NCBI GenBank assembly: GCA_023426275.1
Contig: JAFABC010000170.1
Coordinates: 1 to 12,548, forward strand
DNA length: 12,548 nucleotides
DNA from: Pseudomonadota bacterium
Lineage (GTDB): Bacteria; Desulfobacterota; Desulfovibrionia; Desulfovibrionales; Desulfovibrionaceae
Direction of reading: 5' to 3'
Of the stretch, positions 1-7,460 are shown in pieces. The notes under the pieces were generated by a model. It saw only the letters and a list, made by a program, of their open reading frames with translations, had not been told where the DNA came from and did not search any database. How positions within the stretch are numbered: the first letter of the stretch is position 1; every line of letters begins with the position of its first letter. Both the position numbers and the translations under genes were made by a program.

Positions 1-35
1 GCGATCTGGCCCTGGCTTTGCCAGGGCCAGATCGC
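1..35. repeat. Perfect 16-bp inverted repeat with TTT loop
   Basis: Positions 1-16 and 20-35 are exact reverse complements separated by TTT at 17-19, giving a very stable GC-rich hairpin on either strand. It lies at the window edge, about 110 bases beyond the stop codon of the lipoprotein gene. No U-tract follows it on the plus strand. It could be a terminator for a gene outside the window or a bidirectional terminator between convergent genes. The structure is certain and the role is inferred. Confidence 0.7.
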
Positions 36-65
36 GCAACCGAACAGGCAGGAGCCCGACCAGCC

Positions 66-139
66 GGACGTCCGCTCCCCCCTTTCGGGAGAGTCCGAGA
101 GGGGCAGTGCCCCTCTCGGCCGCCGGAGGCATCTTTTCC
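66..139 (-). repeat. Hairpin repeat, copy A, at the 3' end of the lipoprotein gene
   Basis: A roughly 74-base element whose core is a 12-bp perfect inverted repeat (95-106 with 108-119, one base between). The flank GGCCGCCGGAGGCAT (118-132) and the segment GTCCG..CCCCCCTTTC (70-86) are shared with copy B at 1542-1616. It starts just past the stop codon at 146. No clear T-run follows, so it may be a terminator or an RNA 3'-end stabilising element. The repeat relationship is seen directly and the function is inferred. Confidence 0.7.
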
Positions 140-145
140 GTTGCC

Positions 146-1405
146 TTATCGGGTCTTGCCGGCCGCAGTGGGGAGCGCATCGCGGAGCTTGGCCCAATCC
201 ATGACCAAACGGAAGGAGCCGCCGTCGAGCACGGTGAAATAGACCCGGCTGAGTCCCTGATGCCGGTCCTTGGCGTAGTTGACCGGACTGGCCAGTCCCA
301 CGGAAAACATGTGGATGGATTCGATGGCGTCCAAAAAGCGTTCGCGCGTCAGATTGCGGCCGGCCCGGCGCAGCCCTTCCACCAGCACCTTGGCATTGAC
401 GAAGCCCTCCAGTCCAACCAGATTGGGCTGTTCCTCGGGGAAAAACCGTTTGAGCAAGGTGGCGTATTCCATGACGCCGGCGAGCAGAGCCCGGGATTCG
501 GGCAGTCCCGGCGGCGGCACGACCTGGGACATCAAAAGCGGCGTGTCGTCGTCCGGTCCGAGCATCCGGGCGATTTCGTCGGCCCCGACAAAGGAGACGG
601 CGTAAAAAAGGCCGGCATAGCCCCGGGACCGGGCCAGACGGATGGCCTTGGCGCAGGGGCCGGAGGTGCCGATCATGACGATGGCGTCGGGCTTGGCCTC
701 CAGGATGCGCGAAATCCCCTCCTCCACCTCCATGGTGCCCCGGATGTACGAGCCCCGGGCCACCGGGGTCAGGTTGTGGGCTTTAAGCGCCATCTCCGTG
801 CCCCGCAGGCCGTCGAACCCATAGGCGTCGTACTGGTAGAAGACCGCCACCCGCGTCAGCCCCAGGTCCTCGACCATGTGCGTCACGGCGGCGGCGGTTT
901 CCTTGTAGTAGGACGGGCGGATATTGATGATATAGCGGCGAAACGGCGTTCGCAGGGCATCGGCCCCGGTGAAGCTGCCGACCAGCGGCACCCGGGCCTC
1001 TTCCAGCAGGGGAATGATTTTGACGGTCGTGGGCGTCCCCACGTAGCTGAAAAGACAAAACACGCGGTCATCGACGATCAGGCGCTGGGTGTTGGCCACG
1101 CAGCGCGGCGGATCGTAGCTGTCGTCCAGGGCCAGGACCTTGATCCGGCGTCCGGCCACGCCGCCGGCCTGGTTGACGGCGTTGATGTAGGCCAGGGCGC
1201 CGAACAGCGTTTGTCGGCCCAGATAGCTGGCGTGCCCGGTCAGCGGCAGCGACGAGCCGACCACCACCGTATCCGCGCTCACACCCGGCACATGCGCCGT
1301 CGTCTCCTCACGCGCGGGCGCACCCGAGCAGGCGACAAGCAGCCACATCGCAACCAGCGCGGCGCACCCGGCCGCCAGTCGGAAAAGCAGACGTCCCATG
1401 ACCAT
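146..1405 (-). CDS. ABC-type substrate-binding lipoprotein, Leu/Ile/Val-binding (Peripla_BP_6) type
   Basis: A 419-residue periplasmic binding protein, complete at both ends. The N-terminus is a lipoprotein signal: Arg5, a hydrophobic stretch about 10-25, and the lipobox LVAC with Cys26 as the acylated residue, so the mature protein should be membrane-anchored outside the cytoplasm. The body begins with the family-typical VVVGSSLPLTG and continues with the branched-chain amino-acid binding protein pattern (GALAYINAVNQAGGVAG, then VLALDDSYDP). The length fits the family. No permease or ATPase is next to it in this window, so its ligand and transport partners are unknown, and it may serve as a sensor subunit instead. 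ATG codons at 1405 and 1399 are both possible starts, with no strong Shine-Dalgarno for either. It is separated from fdhB by 227 bases and a hairpin repeat, so it is probably a separate transcript. Confidence 0.85.
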   Translation of the reverse strand: MVMGRLLFRLAAGCAALVAMWLLVACSGAPAREETTAHVPGVSADTVVVGSSLPLTGHASYLGRQTLFGALAYINAVNQAGGVAGRRIKVLALDDSYDPPRCVANTQRLIVDDRVFCLFSYVGTPTTVKIIPLLEEARVPLVGSFTGADALRTPFRRYIINIRPSYYKETAAAVTHMVEDLGLTRVAVFYQYDAYGFDGLRGTEMALKAHNLTPVARGSYIRGTMEVEEGISRILEAKPDAIVMIGTSGPCAKAIRLARSRGYAGLFYAVSFVGADEIARMLGPDDDTPLLMSQVVPPPGLPESRALLAGVMEYATLLKRFFPEEQPNLVGLEGFVNAKVLVEGLRRAGRNLTRERFLDAIESIHMFSVGLASPVNYAKDRHQGLSRVYFTVLDGGSFRLVMDWAKLRDALPTAAGKTR

Positions 1406-1541
1406 GGCTCGGAAATACCAGATCGGGTAATGTGGTCAACCGGCGCGGGCGGACCGCCGCCGGGAATCGGGAAGAGGCGCTCCCTCTCCCGAACCCTCAC
1501 CACCGGGGCTTGATGCGACGCGAAGTGACGCCGGCGGCACC

Positions 1542-1616
1542 GAACGTCCGGCCCCCCTTTCCGGAGGGTCCGGGAGGGGGATGATCCCCCTCCCGGCCGC
1601 CGGAGGCATTGCTTCC
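1542..1616 (-). repeat. Hairpin repeat, copy B, at the 3' end of fdhB
   Basis: Second copy of the element at 66-139. Its core is a 13-bp perfect inverted repeat (1570-1582 with 1584-1596), followed by the same GGCCGCCGGAGGCAT flank. It begins about 17 bases past the fdhB stop. The stem sequence differs from copy A, but both arms changed together, so the pairing is conserved. It probably acts as a transcription terminator or 3'-end stabiliser for fdhAB. A T-run is lacking, so the terminator role is an inference. Confidence 0.7.
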
Positions 1617-1632
1617 TGCCTCGACCGTCACG

Positions 1633-2355
1633 CTAGCCGAATGCCCGCAACGGGCGCAGCACCTTGGCAAAAAGCGCCTTGCGGCTCAGCGGACGCGGGC
1701 CCGCGTCGCCGAACTGGACGTATTTGTAGTAGGCGCTTGGCGGCTGCGGGCACAAAAACACGCAGCGCACCGTGTCGGCGTCCACCAGTTCGATGTGGGG
1801 ATAGGTCGACTTCAACGCGTGCAGCCGTTCCCGGGCCAGGGCCAGCATGTCCTCGCGGTCGCCGAAGTTCATGGCCCCGGTCGGACAGGTCTTGACGCAG
1901 GCCGGCAGCAGGCCGGCATGGACCCGGTCGTTGCACATATCGCATTTGTACATGAGCCGCGTTTGCGGGTCCACGCGCGGAATGTCGTAGGGACAGACCT
2001 CGCGGATGGAATCCGCATCGAGCCCCTTGCACTTTTCCGTGAACACCACCGCGCCGGTCTCGGGGTCCTGCACGATGGCGTTTTCCACCTCGGCGTCGCC
2101 CGCCATCTTGCAGGGGGCGTCCAGGCAATGGCGGCATTGATCCGGGAAGAACAGCCAATGAAACTTCCCGTCAATGGTGGTTTCGGTGAACCGCACGACC
2201 TTGAGCGTCTGCCAGGACAGATCGGGCGGATTCTGGTGGGAGCCGGTGTTTTCCGTCGGTTCCACGGGTTTGTTCTTCCACTGCTTGCAGGCCACCTGGC
2301 AGCCGCGACAGCCGGTGCAGCGGGACAGATCGACAAAGAAGGTTTTTCCGTTCAT
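1633..2355 (-). CDS. fdhB: Formate dehydrogenase small subunit, iron-sulfur protein FdhB
   Basis: A 240-residue ferredoxin-like electron-transfer subunit that takes electrons from FdhA and passes them to periplasmic cytochromes. Cysteine motifs are visible in order: C13-x2-C16-x2-C19-x3-C23, C74-x2-C77-x4-C82, C109, C121-P, and C138-x2-C141-x11-C153-x3-C157-P. The second CxxCxxxC ferredoxin motif found in E. coli FdnH is missing, which leaves enough ligands for three [4Fe-4S] clusters, as in the D. gigas-type FdhAB. There is no membrane anchor and no signal peptide, so it is likely exported with the Tat-dependent large subunit. The start at 2355 is supported by AAAGGAG, which overlaps the fdhA stop codon (TAAAGGAG). 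Only 12 bases separate the two genes, so they are co-translated. No cytochrome subunit gene follows, which fits a soluble two-subunit enzyme. Confidence 0.95.
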   Translation of the reverse strand: MNGKTFFVDLSRCTGCRGCQVACKQWKNKPVEPTENTGSHQNPPDLSWQTLKVVRFTETTIDGKFHWLFFPDQCRHCLDAPCKMAGDAEVENAIVQDPETGAVVFTEKCKGLDADSIREVCPYDIPRVDPQTRLMYKCDMCNDRVHAGLLPACVKTCPTGAMNFGDREDMLALARERLHALKSTYPHIELVDADTVRCVFLCPQPPSAYYKYVQFGDAGPRPLSRKALFAKVLRPLRAFG

Positions 2356-2367
2356 GGCATCGCTCCT

Positions 2368-5300
2368 TTAGGCCCGCTTCACATTGACCATGAAGGCCTT
2401 GGTTTCGGGGATGCCCGTGTTGGGATCGCCGACGGACGGACACAGGATGTTGGCCGAATCCCCGCCTTCCTTGGGCCAGGTCCAGCCGTAGTGCCAGGGC
2501 ACGCCCACCTGATGGATGGTCTGGCCGAGCACGGTGAAGGGCTTGAGGCGCTCGGTGACGATGGCCTTGGCCCACAGCGACCCGCGCGTGCTTTCCAGGA
2601 TGACCTTGTCGCCGTTTTTGATGCCGCGCATCTTGGCCAGTTCGAGGCTCATCTCGCAGAACATCTGCGGTTCGGCCTCAAGCAGCCAGGGCGAGTTGCG
2701 GGTCATGACGCCCGTTTGCCAGTGCTCGGTCACCCGGTAGGTGGAGCAGACGAACGGGTACCGCGGGTCGCAGACGGCGTGGACCTCGGTGGGCCCCTCG
2801 AACTTGAGCGCCGTGGGGTTGTTGAGCTGCTTGGAGAAGGGATGTTCGCCAACAGGGCATTCCAGGGGCTCGTAATACTCCGGCAGCGGACCGTCGTTGC
2901 GGCCCGGACCGAAGATCTGGCCCATGCCCTCGCTGATCATGATGAAGGGATACTTGCCCTTCTTGGAATCGGCCATGGGCGGCCAGCCGCCATCGGGCAC
3001 GTCGCCTTCCCACTTGCCGTGCCGCCAGGCGATGACCGGCTTGTCCGGCTGCCAGGGCCGGCCCTTGGGATCGACCGAGGCGCGGTTGTAGAGGATGCGG
3101 CGGTTGACCGGCCAGGCCCAGGTCCAGCCCGGGTAGAGACCGATCTTGGCCTGCATGGGCGTCTGTGTCTTGTCGCGACGGGCGGCCATGTTCTTGTCGG
3201 TGTAGGAGCCCGAATAGATCCAGTTGCCCGAGCAGGTGGAACCGTCGGTCTGGAGCAAGGCGAAGCTCGGCACGGGGTCGCCGGGCTTGAAGGTCTTGTC
3301 GGCGTCGCCGACCTTGAGCGTCTTTTCCTTCAGGAAGACGCCGTTGATGCGCTTGGCCACCTTGTGTGGGTCATAGACGTGGTTGGTGGCCACGTCCCAG
3401 TTGAGGTCCCGGATGGGATCGGGGAAGGCCCCGCCCTCCTTGGCGTAGAGCGCGCGGATCTTTCCAAAAAGCTCGTAGATGATGTCGCCATCGGGCTTGG
3501 TGTCGCCAAGCGGCTTCTGGGCGGCATAGCGCCACTGCATCCAACGGCCGGAGTTGGAGATGGAGCCTTCCTTTTCAAAGGCCACGGCGCAGGGCAGGAA
3601 AAAGACCTCGGTCTTGATCTTTTTCGGGTCCATGCCCGGGCCCTTCCAGAAGGAGCCGGTTTCGGTTTCGAAGATGTTGACCGTGACCATCCAGTCGAGC
3701 TTGGACATGGCCTGCCGGGTCTTGTTCGCGTTGGCCGTGCTGGAGGCCGGATTCTGGCCCCAGGCGAAAAAGCCCTTGAACGCGCCCTTGTACATGGCGT
3801 CGAACATCGACAGCCAGGAGTAGTTCTTGCCCGGTTCGAGCTTGGGCAGATAGCCGTAGCCCGTGTCCAGATCCTGCTCGGGATACAGCGACTTGATGAA
3901 GCTGGCCATGTATTTGGGCCGGTTGCCCCACCAGTTGGCGCTTTGGGGGTCCTTGGTCATGGGCGTGGTCTTCTCGCCGTAGACGGCCAGGGACTGCATG
4001 GCGGCGTTTGGCGTCGGCAGATAGCCCGGCAGGATGTGGTAGAGCAGGGCATGGTCCGTGGAGCCCTGGACGTTGGCCTCGCCGCGCAGGGCGTTGATGC
4101 CGCCGCCGGCCACGCCCATGTTGCCGAGCAGCAACTGGACGATGGACATGGCCCGGATGTTTTGCACGCCCACCGTGTGCTGGGTCTGGCCCATGGCGTA
4201 AAGCATGGTGCCGGATTTCTCCCGCTGGCCCGTGGCGGCGTAGGTCTTGTAGACGAGTTGCAGATCGCTCTCGGGCGTGCCGGTGATCTCGGAAACGGTC
4301 TTGATCGTGTACCGGTCATAGTGCTTGCGCAGGACCTGGAAGACGCAATGGGGATCGGTCAGGCTCGGGTCCTTCCGGATGCGGCCCCGACTGTCCTTGG
4401 CAAAAGCCCAGGCCGATTTGTCATAGGCCCGCTTGTCCGGGTCGTAGCCCGAAAAAAGCCCGTCCTTGAAACCGTAACGGTCGCCAACGATGAACGCCGC
4501 GTTGGTGTAGTTGACGACATAGTCCTTGAAGTACAGGTTGTTGGTCAGGATATACCGAATAAGACCGCCAAAAAAGGCGATATCCGCGCCGGAGCGCATC
4601 CTGGCGAAGACGTTGGCGTGGGCCGAGGTGCGGGTGAAGCGCGGGTCAACGTGAATGATCGTGGCCCCCCGGTCCTTGGCCCGGAGCGCCCACTTGAAGG
4701 AAATGGGATGGTTCTCGGCGGCGTTGCTGCCGATGATGAGAATGCAATCCGAATTGGCGATGTCGATCCAGTGGTTCGTCATCGCCCCGCGTCCGAACGA
4801 CTCTGCCAGAGCCGCTACAGTGGCGCTGTGTCAGATACGGGCCTGATGCTCGATGTAGGTCAACCCCATGGCCCGGAGCATGGCCTGGTAGATCCAGCAC
4901 TCCTCGTTGTCCATGGCCGCCGAGCCCACGGACACCATGCCCTCGCAACGGTTGACCGTGCGGCCCTTGGCGTCCTTGGTCGTGAACGTGGCGTCGCGCA
5001 CGTCCTTGACCTTTCGGGCGATGCGATCAAGCGCCCAATCCCAGCTTTTCTCCTCCCATTTCTCGGAGTACGGCGCGCGGTAAAGCACTTTCTGGATGCG
5101 CCGGTCGTTGTTGCCGAGCTGGTAATGGGACGCGCCCTTGGGGCACAGGGACCCCTCGCTGATGGGATGGTCCGGGTCGCCCTCGATGTTGACCACCCTG
5201 CCCTCGCCGTTTTTGTCGGTGCTGGCGATCAGGCCGCAGCCGACCGAGCAGTAGCAGCACACCGAAGTGGATTGCTTGGTGAATTTGAGCTTGTCCACCT

Positions 5301-5412
5301 GGGCCAGGGCCTGCGCCCTGGCCGGCCGCAAATCGAAGCCGAGGCCGCCAAACGCGGCCACGGCCGTGGACGCGCCTGCGATCTTGAGAAACTCCCGCCG
5401 GTTCCATTCCAT
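2368..5412 (-). CDS. fdhA: Periplasmic formate dehydrogenase catalytic subunit with selenocysteine
   Basis: A 1014-residue molybdenum/tungsten bis-MGD enzyme that oxidises formate to CO2. The reading frame contains an in-frame TGA at 4831-4833. Reading it as selenocysteine (residue 194) gives the family motif ARIUHSATV followed by FGRGAMTNHW, so the two open segments are one gene. The N-terminus is a Tat signal (RREFLK at 5-10, then a hydrophobic stretch ending near ARA). C52-x2-C55-x3-C59 and C90 bind the [4Fe-4S] cluster near the cofactor, and PKG at 91-93 supplies the conserved lysine. The C-terminal part has the molydopterin dinucleotide-binding fold (Molydop_binding) to the stop. The length fits D. 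gigas-type FdhA. The start at 5412 was chosen over the in-frame upstream ATG at 5478 because AAAGGAG sits 8 bases before it and it puts the twin arginine near the N-terminus. The sequence does not settle Mo versus W. Expression requires SelA, SelB, SelC and SelD encoded elsewhere. Confidence 0.96.
4800..4833 (-). promoter_or_regulatory. Selenocysteine UGA codon and SECIS-like hairpin of fdhA
   Basis: The UGA is at 4833-4831. Downstream in the mRNA, bases 4821-4814 pair with 4806-4800: A-U, C-G, U-A, a G-G mismatch, U-A, then a single bulged A at 4816, G-C and C-G. This closes the seven-base loop GGCUCUG. The E. coli fdhF SECIS has a bulged base just below two GC pairs and a GGUCU-containing loop at a similar distance from UGA, so the architecture agrees. 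The bulge is A rather than U, and an alternative six-pair GGCUCU/AGAGUC hairpin is possible. The recoding itself is very secure and the exact fold is less so. Confidence 0.75.
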
Positions 5413-5420
5413 GTTTGCAT

Positions 5421-5427
5421 CTCCTTT
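5421..5427 (-). promoter_or_regulatory. Ribosome binding site that fixes the fdhA start
   Basis: AAAGGAG lies 8 bases upstream of the ATG at 5412. It selects the Tat-signal start over the in-frame ATG at 5478, which has no such site and lies inside the AT-rich promoter region. Confidence 0.8.
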
Positions 5428-5442
5428 GCCGCGAGGCGTACC

Positions 5443-5476
5443 GCCTTCCCGGAGGCCGGGGCCGAAGCGGGAAGGC
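5443..5476 (-). promoter_or_regulatory. Leader hairpin of fdhA mRNA
   Basis: A 9-bp perfect inverted repeat (5443-5451 with 5468-5476) encloses a 16-base GC-rich loop. It lies between the AT-rich promoter island and the fdhA ribosome binding site. No U-tract follows, so it is not a standard terminator. It may influence translation or mRNA stability. The fold is seen and the role is inferred. Confidence 0.5.
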
Positions 5477-5480
5477 ATTT

Positions 5481-5570
5481 ATTATGTTAATTTAAGCATA
5501 AGTTAAAAATAACATAGACTTTGGACTATGCAGTCACCTTTTATCTAAAAAGGGAGTGACACGCGGTCAA
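5481..5570 (-). promoter_or_regulatory. AT-rich candidate promoter/operator region of fdhA
   Basis: This stretch is strikingly AT-rich against the GC-rich surroundings. Two candidate promoters can be read: TTGACC (5570-5565), 17 bases, TAGATA (5547-5542); and an upstream T-rich hexamer, 17 bases, CATAAT (5486-5481). An imperfect 8-bp inverted repeat with arms at 5484-5491 and 5508-5515 (7 of 8 matching) lies between them and could bind a dimeric regulator. No factor can be named from the sequence. A weak hairpin (CCTTTT/AAAAGG, 5537-5553) also lies here. Confidence 0.5.
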
Positions 5571-5581
5571 AGAAAAAAGAA

Positions 5582-6442
5582 TTACTCAAGATCCGGCACG
5601 AACGCGCAGATATTGGCAAGTAAAATCGGCAGGATGTCTGTTTCCCGGTGGTTGTATCGGAATTCCAGTTCCTTGATATAGAGCGGAAATTTGCGGGCCG
5701 TGACGCCGTGAAAACGGGTCAGCCGCTCCCGGGCAAAGGCCCAGAAGCCGTCCTGGCGCGGCGTCACCGCCGGCACCCGGCCCGCCACCTCCACGAACCG
5801 CCGGGCCAACACGTCCGAACCGCAGGCAAGCAGCGTCTCGTAGCGCTGATAGCGGTCGGAATAGACGACGGAGCCCAGGCGGGACAGCGGCAGGGAAAAA
5901 TGGAGATTGAAATGCAGGATGTCCTCGGGGCTCATGTCGGGCAGGTAGTCGACAAAGGCCAGACCGCCCCGCTCCAGAATGCCAAAGACCGGCACGGTGG
6001 CGAGGGGGACGTCGGCGGCCGGGGGACGCAGAGTCTTGTTGGCAACCCCCAGTTCGCGGCCCAGGGGGCCGCACAGGATGGCCCGGCCGTCGAGGCTGGC
6101 GGCCAGGATGGCCAGCCGGATGAGCGTCGCCGCCTTGTAGGCCGTGTTGTAGGCCAGCCCCAGGCTGGCGGCCATGGCATGGGCGGTTTCCTCGTCGGCG
6201 AACAGTACGAGCACCCGCAGCCACTGGACCGGCGACAGCCCGGTCAACCCGGCGAACCGGCCGCTGAGCACGTGAAACGTGTAGCGGCAACCGGCGCAGC
6301 GCACCCGGCCCTCGGCCAAGGCGTAGGTCTTTTCCTGGCCGCACCGGGGGCACACCGGATGCCCCGAGGGCCAGCACTGCCGGACGATGGCCCGTCGCGC
6401 CCCGGCCTCGCTCCTGGCCAGTCGCCGGATGTCCATGGCCAT
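5582..6442 (-). CDS. IS1595-like transposase homologue with zinc ribbon, probably catalytically inactive
   Basis: A 286-residue protein. The N-terminal zinc ribbon is C31-x2-C34 and C49-x2-C52. A helix-turn-helix-like segment follows about 69-112 (typical of IS1595, ISXO2-like proteins), then a DDE-like domain. The middle acidic position is kept in YSDRYQRYETL (Asp196), as are DGFW (231-234), the FHGV motif (244-247) and the C-terminal signature YIKELEFRYNHR (255-266). The usual first-aspartate motif (VDE-Y-GG) is replaced around 118-125 by LDGRAILC. At the usual N-x-x-E position before GFW it reads PRQD. Catalytic loss is judged against the family pattern from memory. The gene starts 13 bases after moaA and its frame is intact, so it looks like part of the maturation operon. 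There is no clear Shine-Dalgarno. ATG at 6436 is an alternative start. It may be a domesticated DNA-binding protein. Confidence 0.75.
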   Translation of the reverse strand: MAMDIRRLARSEAGARRAIVRQCWPSGHPVCPRCGQEKTYALAEGRVRCAGCRYTFHVLSGRFAGLTGLSPVQWLRVLVLFADEETAHAMAASLGLAYNTAYKAATLIRLAILAASLDGRAILCGPLGRELGVANKTLRPPAADVPLATVPVFGILERGGLAFVDYLPDMSPEDILHFNLHFSLPLSRLGSVVYSDRYQRYETLLACGSDVLARRFVEVAGRVPAVTPRQDGFWAFARERLTRFHGVTARKFPLYIKELEFRYNHRETDILPILLANICAFVPDLE

Positions 6443-6455
6443 GGACGGCCGGGCC

Positions 6456-7460
6456 TTAGCCGCCGATGGCCGACATGTCCCGGGCCTTGGGCGAGGCGCC
6501 GGGGTTTAAGACCTCGTAGCCAAGGGGCTTGTTGCGCAGCGCCATGGCGATGACCCGCCGCACCATGGGCAACCCCAGCTTGGGATTGCGCAACAGCGGC
6601 CGCAACCGGTACTCGCGCTCGGAAAAAAGACAGGTGCGCAGCTTGCCGTCGGAGGTAATGCGCAAGCGGTTGCACGAATCGCAGAAATGCTCGCTTAACG
6701 GCGAGATCACGCCAAAGCGTCCCAGGCCGCCGACCACGCGGTACATCCTGGCCGGCCCGCCGGTGTCGTGCTCGTTTTTCTCGGGCACGAGGTCGGCCAC
6801 CTCCCGGGCCATGTCCAGCACGTCCTTGGCCGCGATATAGTTTTCCGACTTCCACAGCGTGCCGCTGCCAACGGGCATGAACTCGATAAACCGCACGTCC
6901 AAAGGCGCCTCGGCGGCCAGACGCACGAAGTCGGCGATCTCGTCGGTATTGATGCCGCGCAGGGCCACGGCGTTGATCTTGACCCGCAACCCCGCGGCCA
7001 GACTTTCGTCAATGGCCTGCCGCACAACGTCCAGGCGGTCGCAGCCCGTGATGCGGGCGTACTTCTCCCGCTCCAGGGTGTCGCAGGAAATATTGACGGC
7101 CGACACGCCCATCTCGGCCAGCATGGCCGGTTTGCCGGCCAGCATGGTGGCGTTGGTGGTCAGGCGCAGGTCGAGATCGGGATAGCGGCGCATGACCGAT
7201 TCGATAAACACCATGAGATCGCGGCGGGCAAAAGGTTCGCCGCCGGTGAGCCGGACCTTGCTGATGCCGATTTCCCGGCCCAGGGCCACGAGATCGAGCA
7301 TCTCCTCGTAGCGCAGGATGTCCTTGTGCGGAATGAAGGGGATATGATTTTTGGGCCGGCAATACATGCAGGACAGATTGCAGCGGTCGGTGACCGAAAG
7401 GCGCAGGTAGCTGATCTCCCGGCCCCGCCCGTCGTGCAGGCGCTTGTGCGTACCATTCAT
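6456..7460 (-). CDS. moaA: GTP 3',8-cyclase MoaA (molybdopterin synthesis, step 1)
   Basis: A 334-residue radical SAM enzyme. With MoaC it converts GTP to cyclic pyranopterin monophosphate in the cytoplasm. The N-terminal radical SAM cluster motif is C27-x3-C31-x2-C34, preceded by RLSVTDR and followed by the SAM-binding LTGGEP. The C-terminal substrate-binding cluster motif is FCDSCNRLRIT followed by a third cysteine in RTCLF. The protein ends in the conserved Gly-Gly tail (SAIGG). Length is normal for MoaA. The start at 7460 overlaps the mobA stop (ATGA) and is preceded by GGAG about 8 bases away, so a long in-frame upstream extension is rejected. No moaC is present in the window. Its place in the fdh maturation operon suggests a dedicated copy that raises cofactor supply for formate dehydrogenase. 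Confidence 0.95.
   Translation of the reverse strand: MNGTHKRLHDGRGREISYLRLSVTDRCNLSCMYCRPKNHIPFIPHKDILRYEEMLDLVALGREIGISKVRLTGGEPFARRDLMVFIESVMRRYPDLDLRLTTNATMLAGKPAMLAEMGVSAVNISCDTLEREKYARITGCDRLDVVRQAIDESLAAGLRVKINAVALRGINTDEIADFVRLAAEAPLDVRFIEFMPVGSGTLWKSENYIAAKDVLDMAREVADLVPEKNEHDTGGPARMYRVVGGLGRFGVISPLSEHFCDSCNRLRITSDGKLRTCLFSEREYRLRPLLRNPKLGLPMVRRVIAMALRNKPLGYEVLNPGASPKARDMSAIGG

Noticed and set aside
107..1513. A 468-codon open frame on the plus strand
   Set aside because: It is antisense to the lipoprotein binding protein, which has a clear signal peptide and family motifs. The plus frame starts within a hairpin repeat and has no recognisable domain.
1..1616. A CRISPR array suggested by repeated hairpin sequences
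   Set aside because: There are only two copies, about 1.4 kb apart, separated by a protein gene, with no regularly spaced repeats or cas genes.
4782..4831. A frameshift or nonsense mutation splitting fdhA into a pseudogene
   Set aside because: The TGA falls at the catalytic selenocysteine position, the frame is unchanged across it, and both flanks match the family motif exactly.
1609..5490. A very long open frame (1293 codons) on the plus strand
   Set aside because: It lies antisense to fdhB and fdhA, whose motifs are unmistakable. It resembles no protein family and reflects the GC-rich third positions of the opposite strand.
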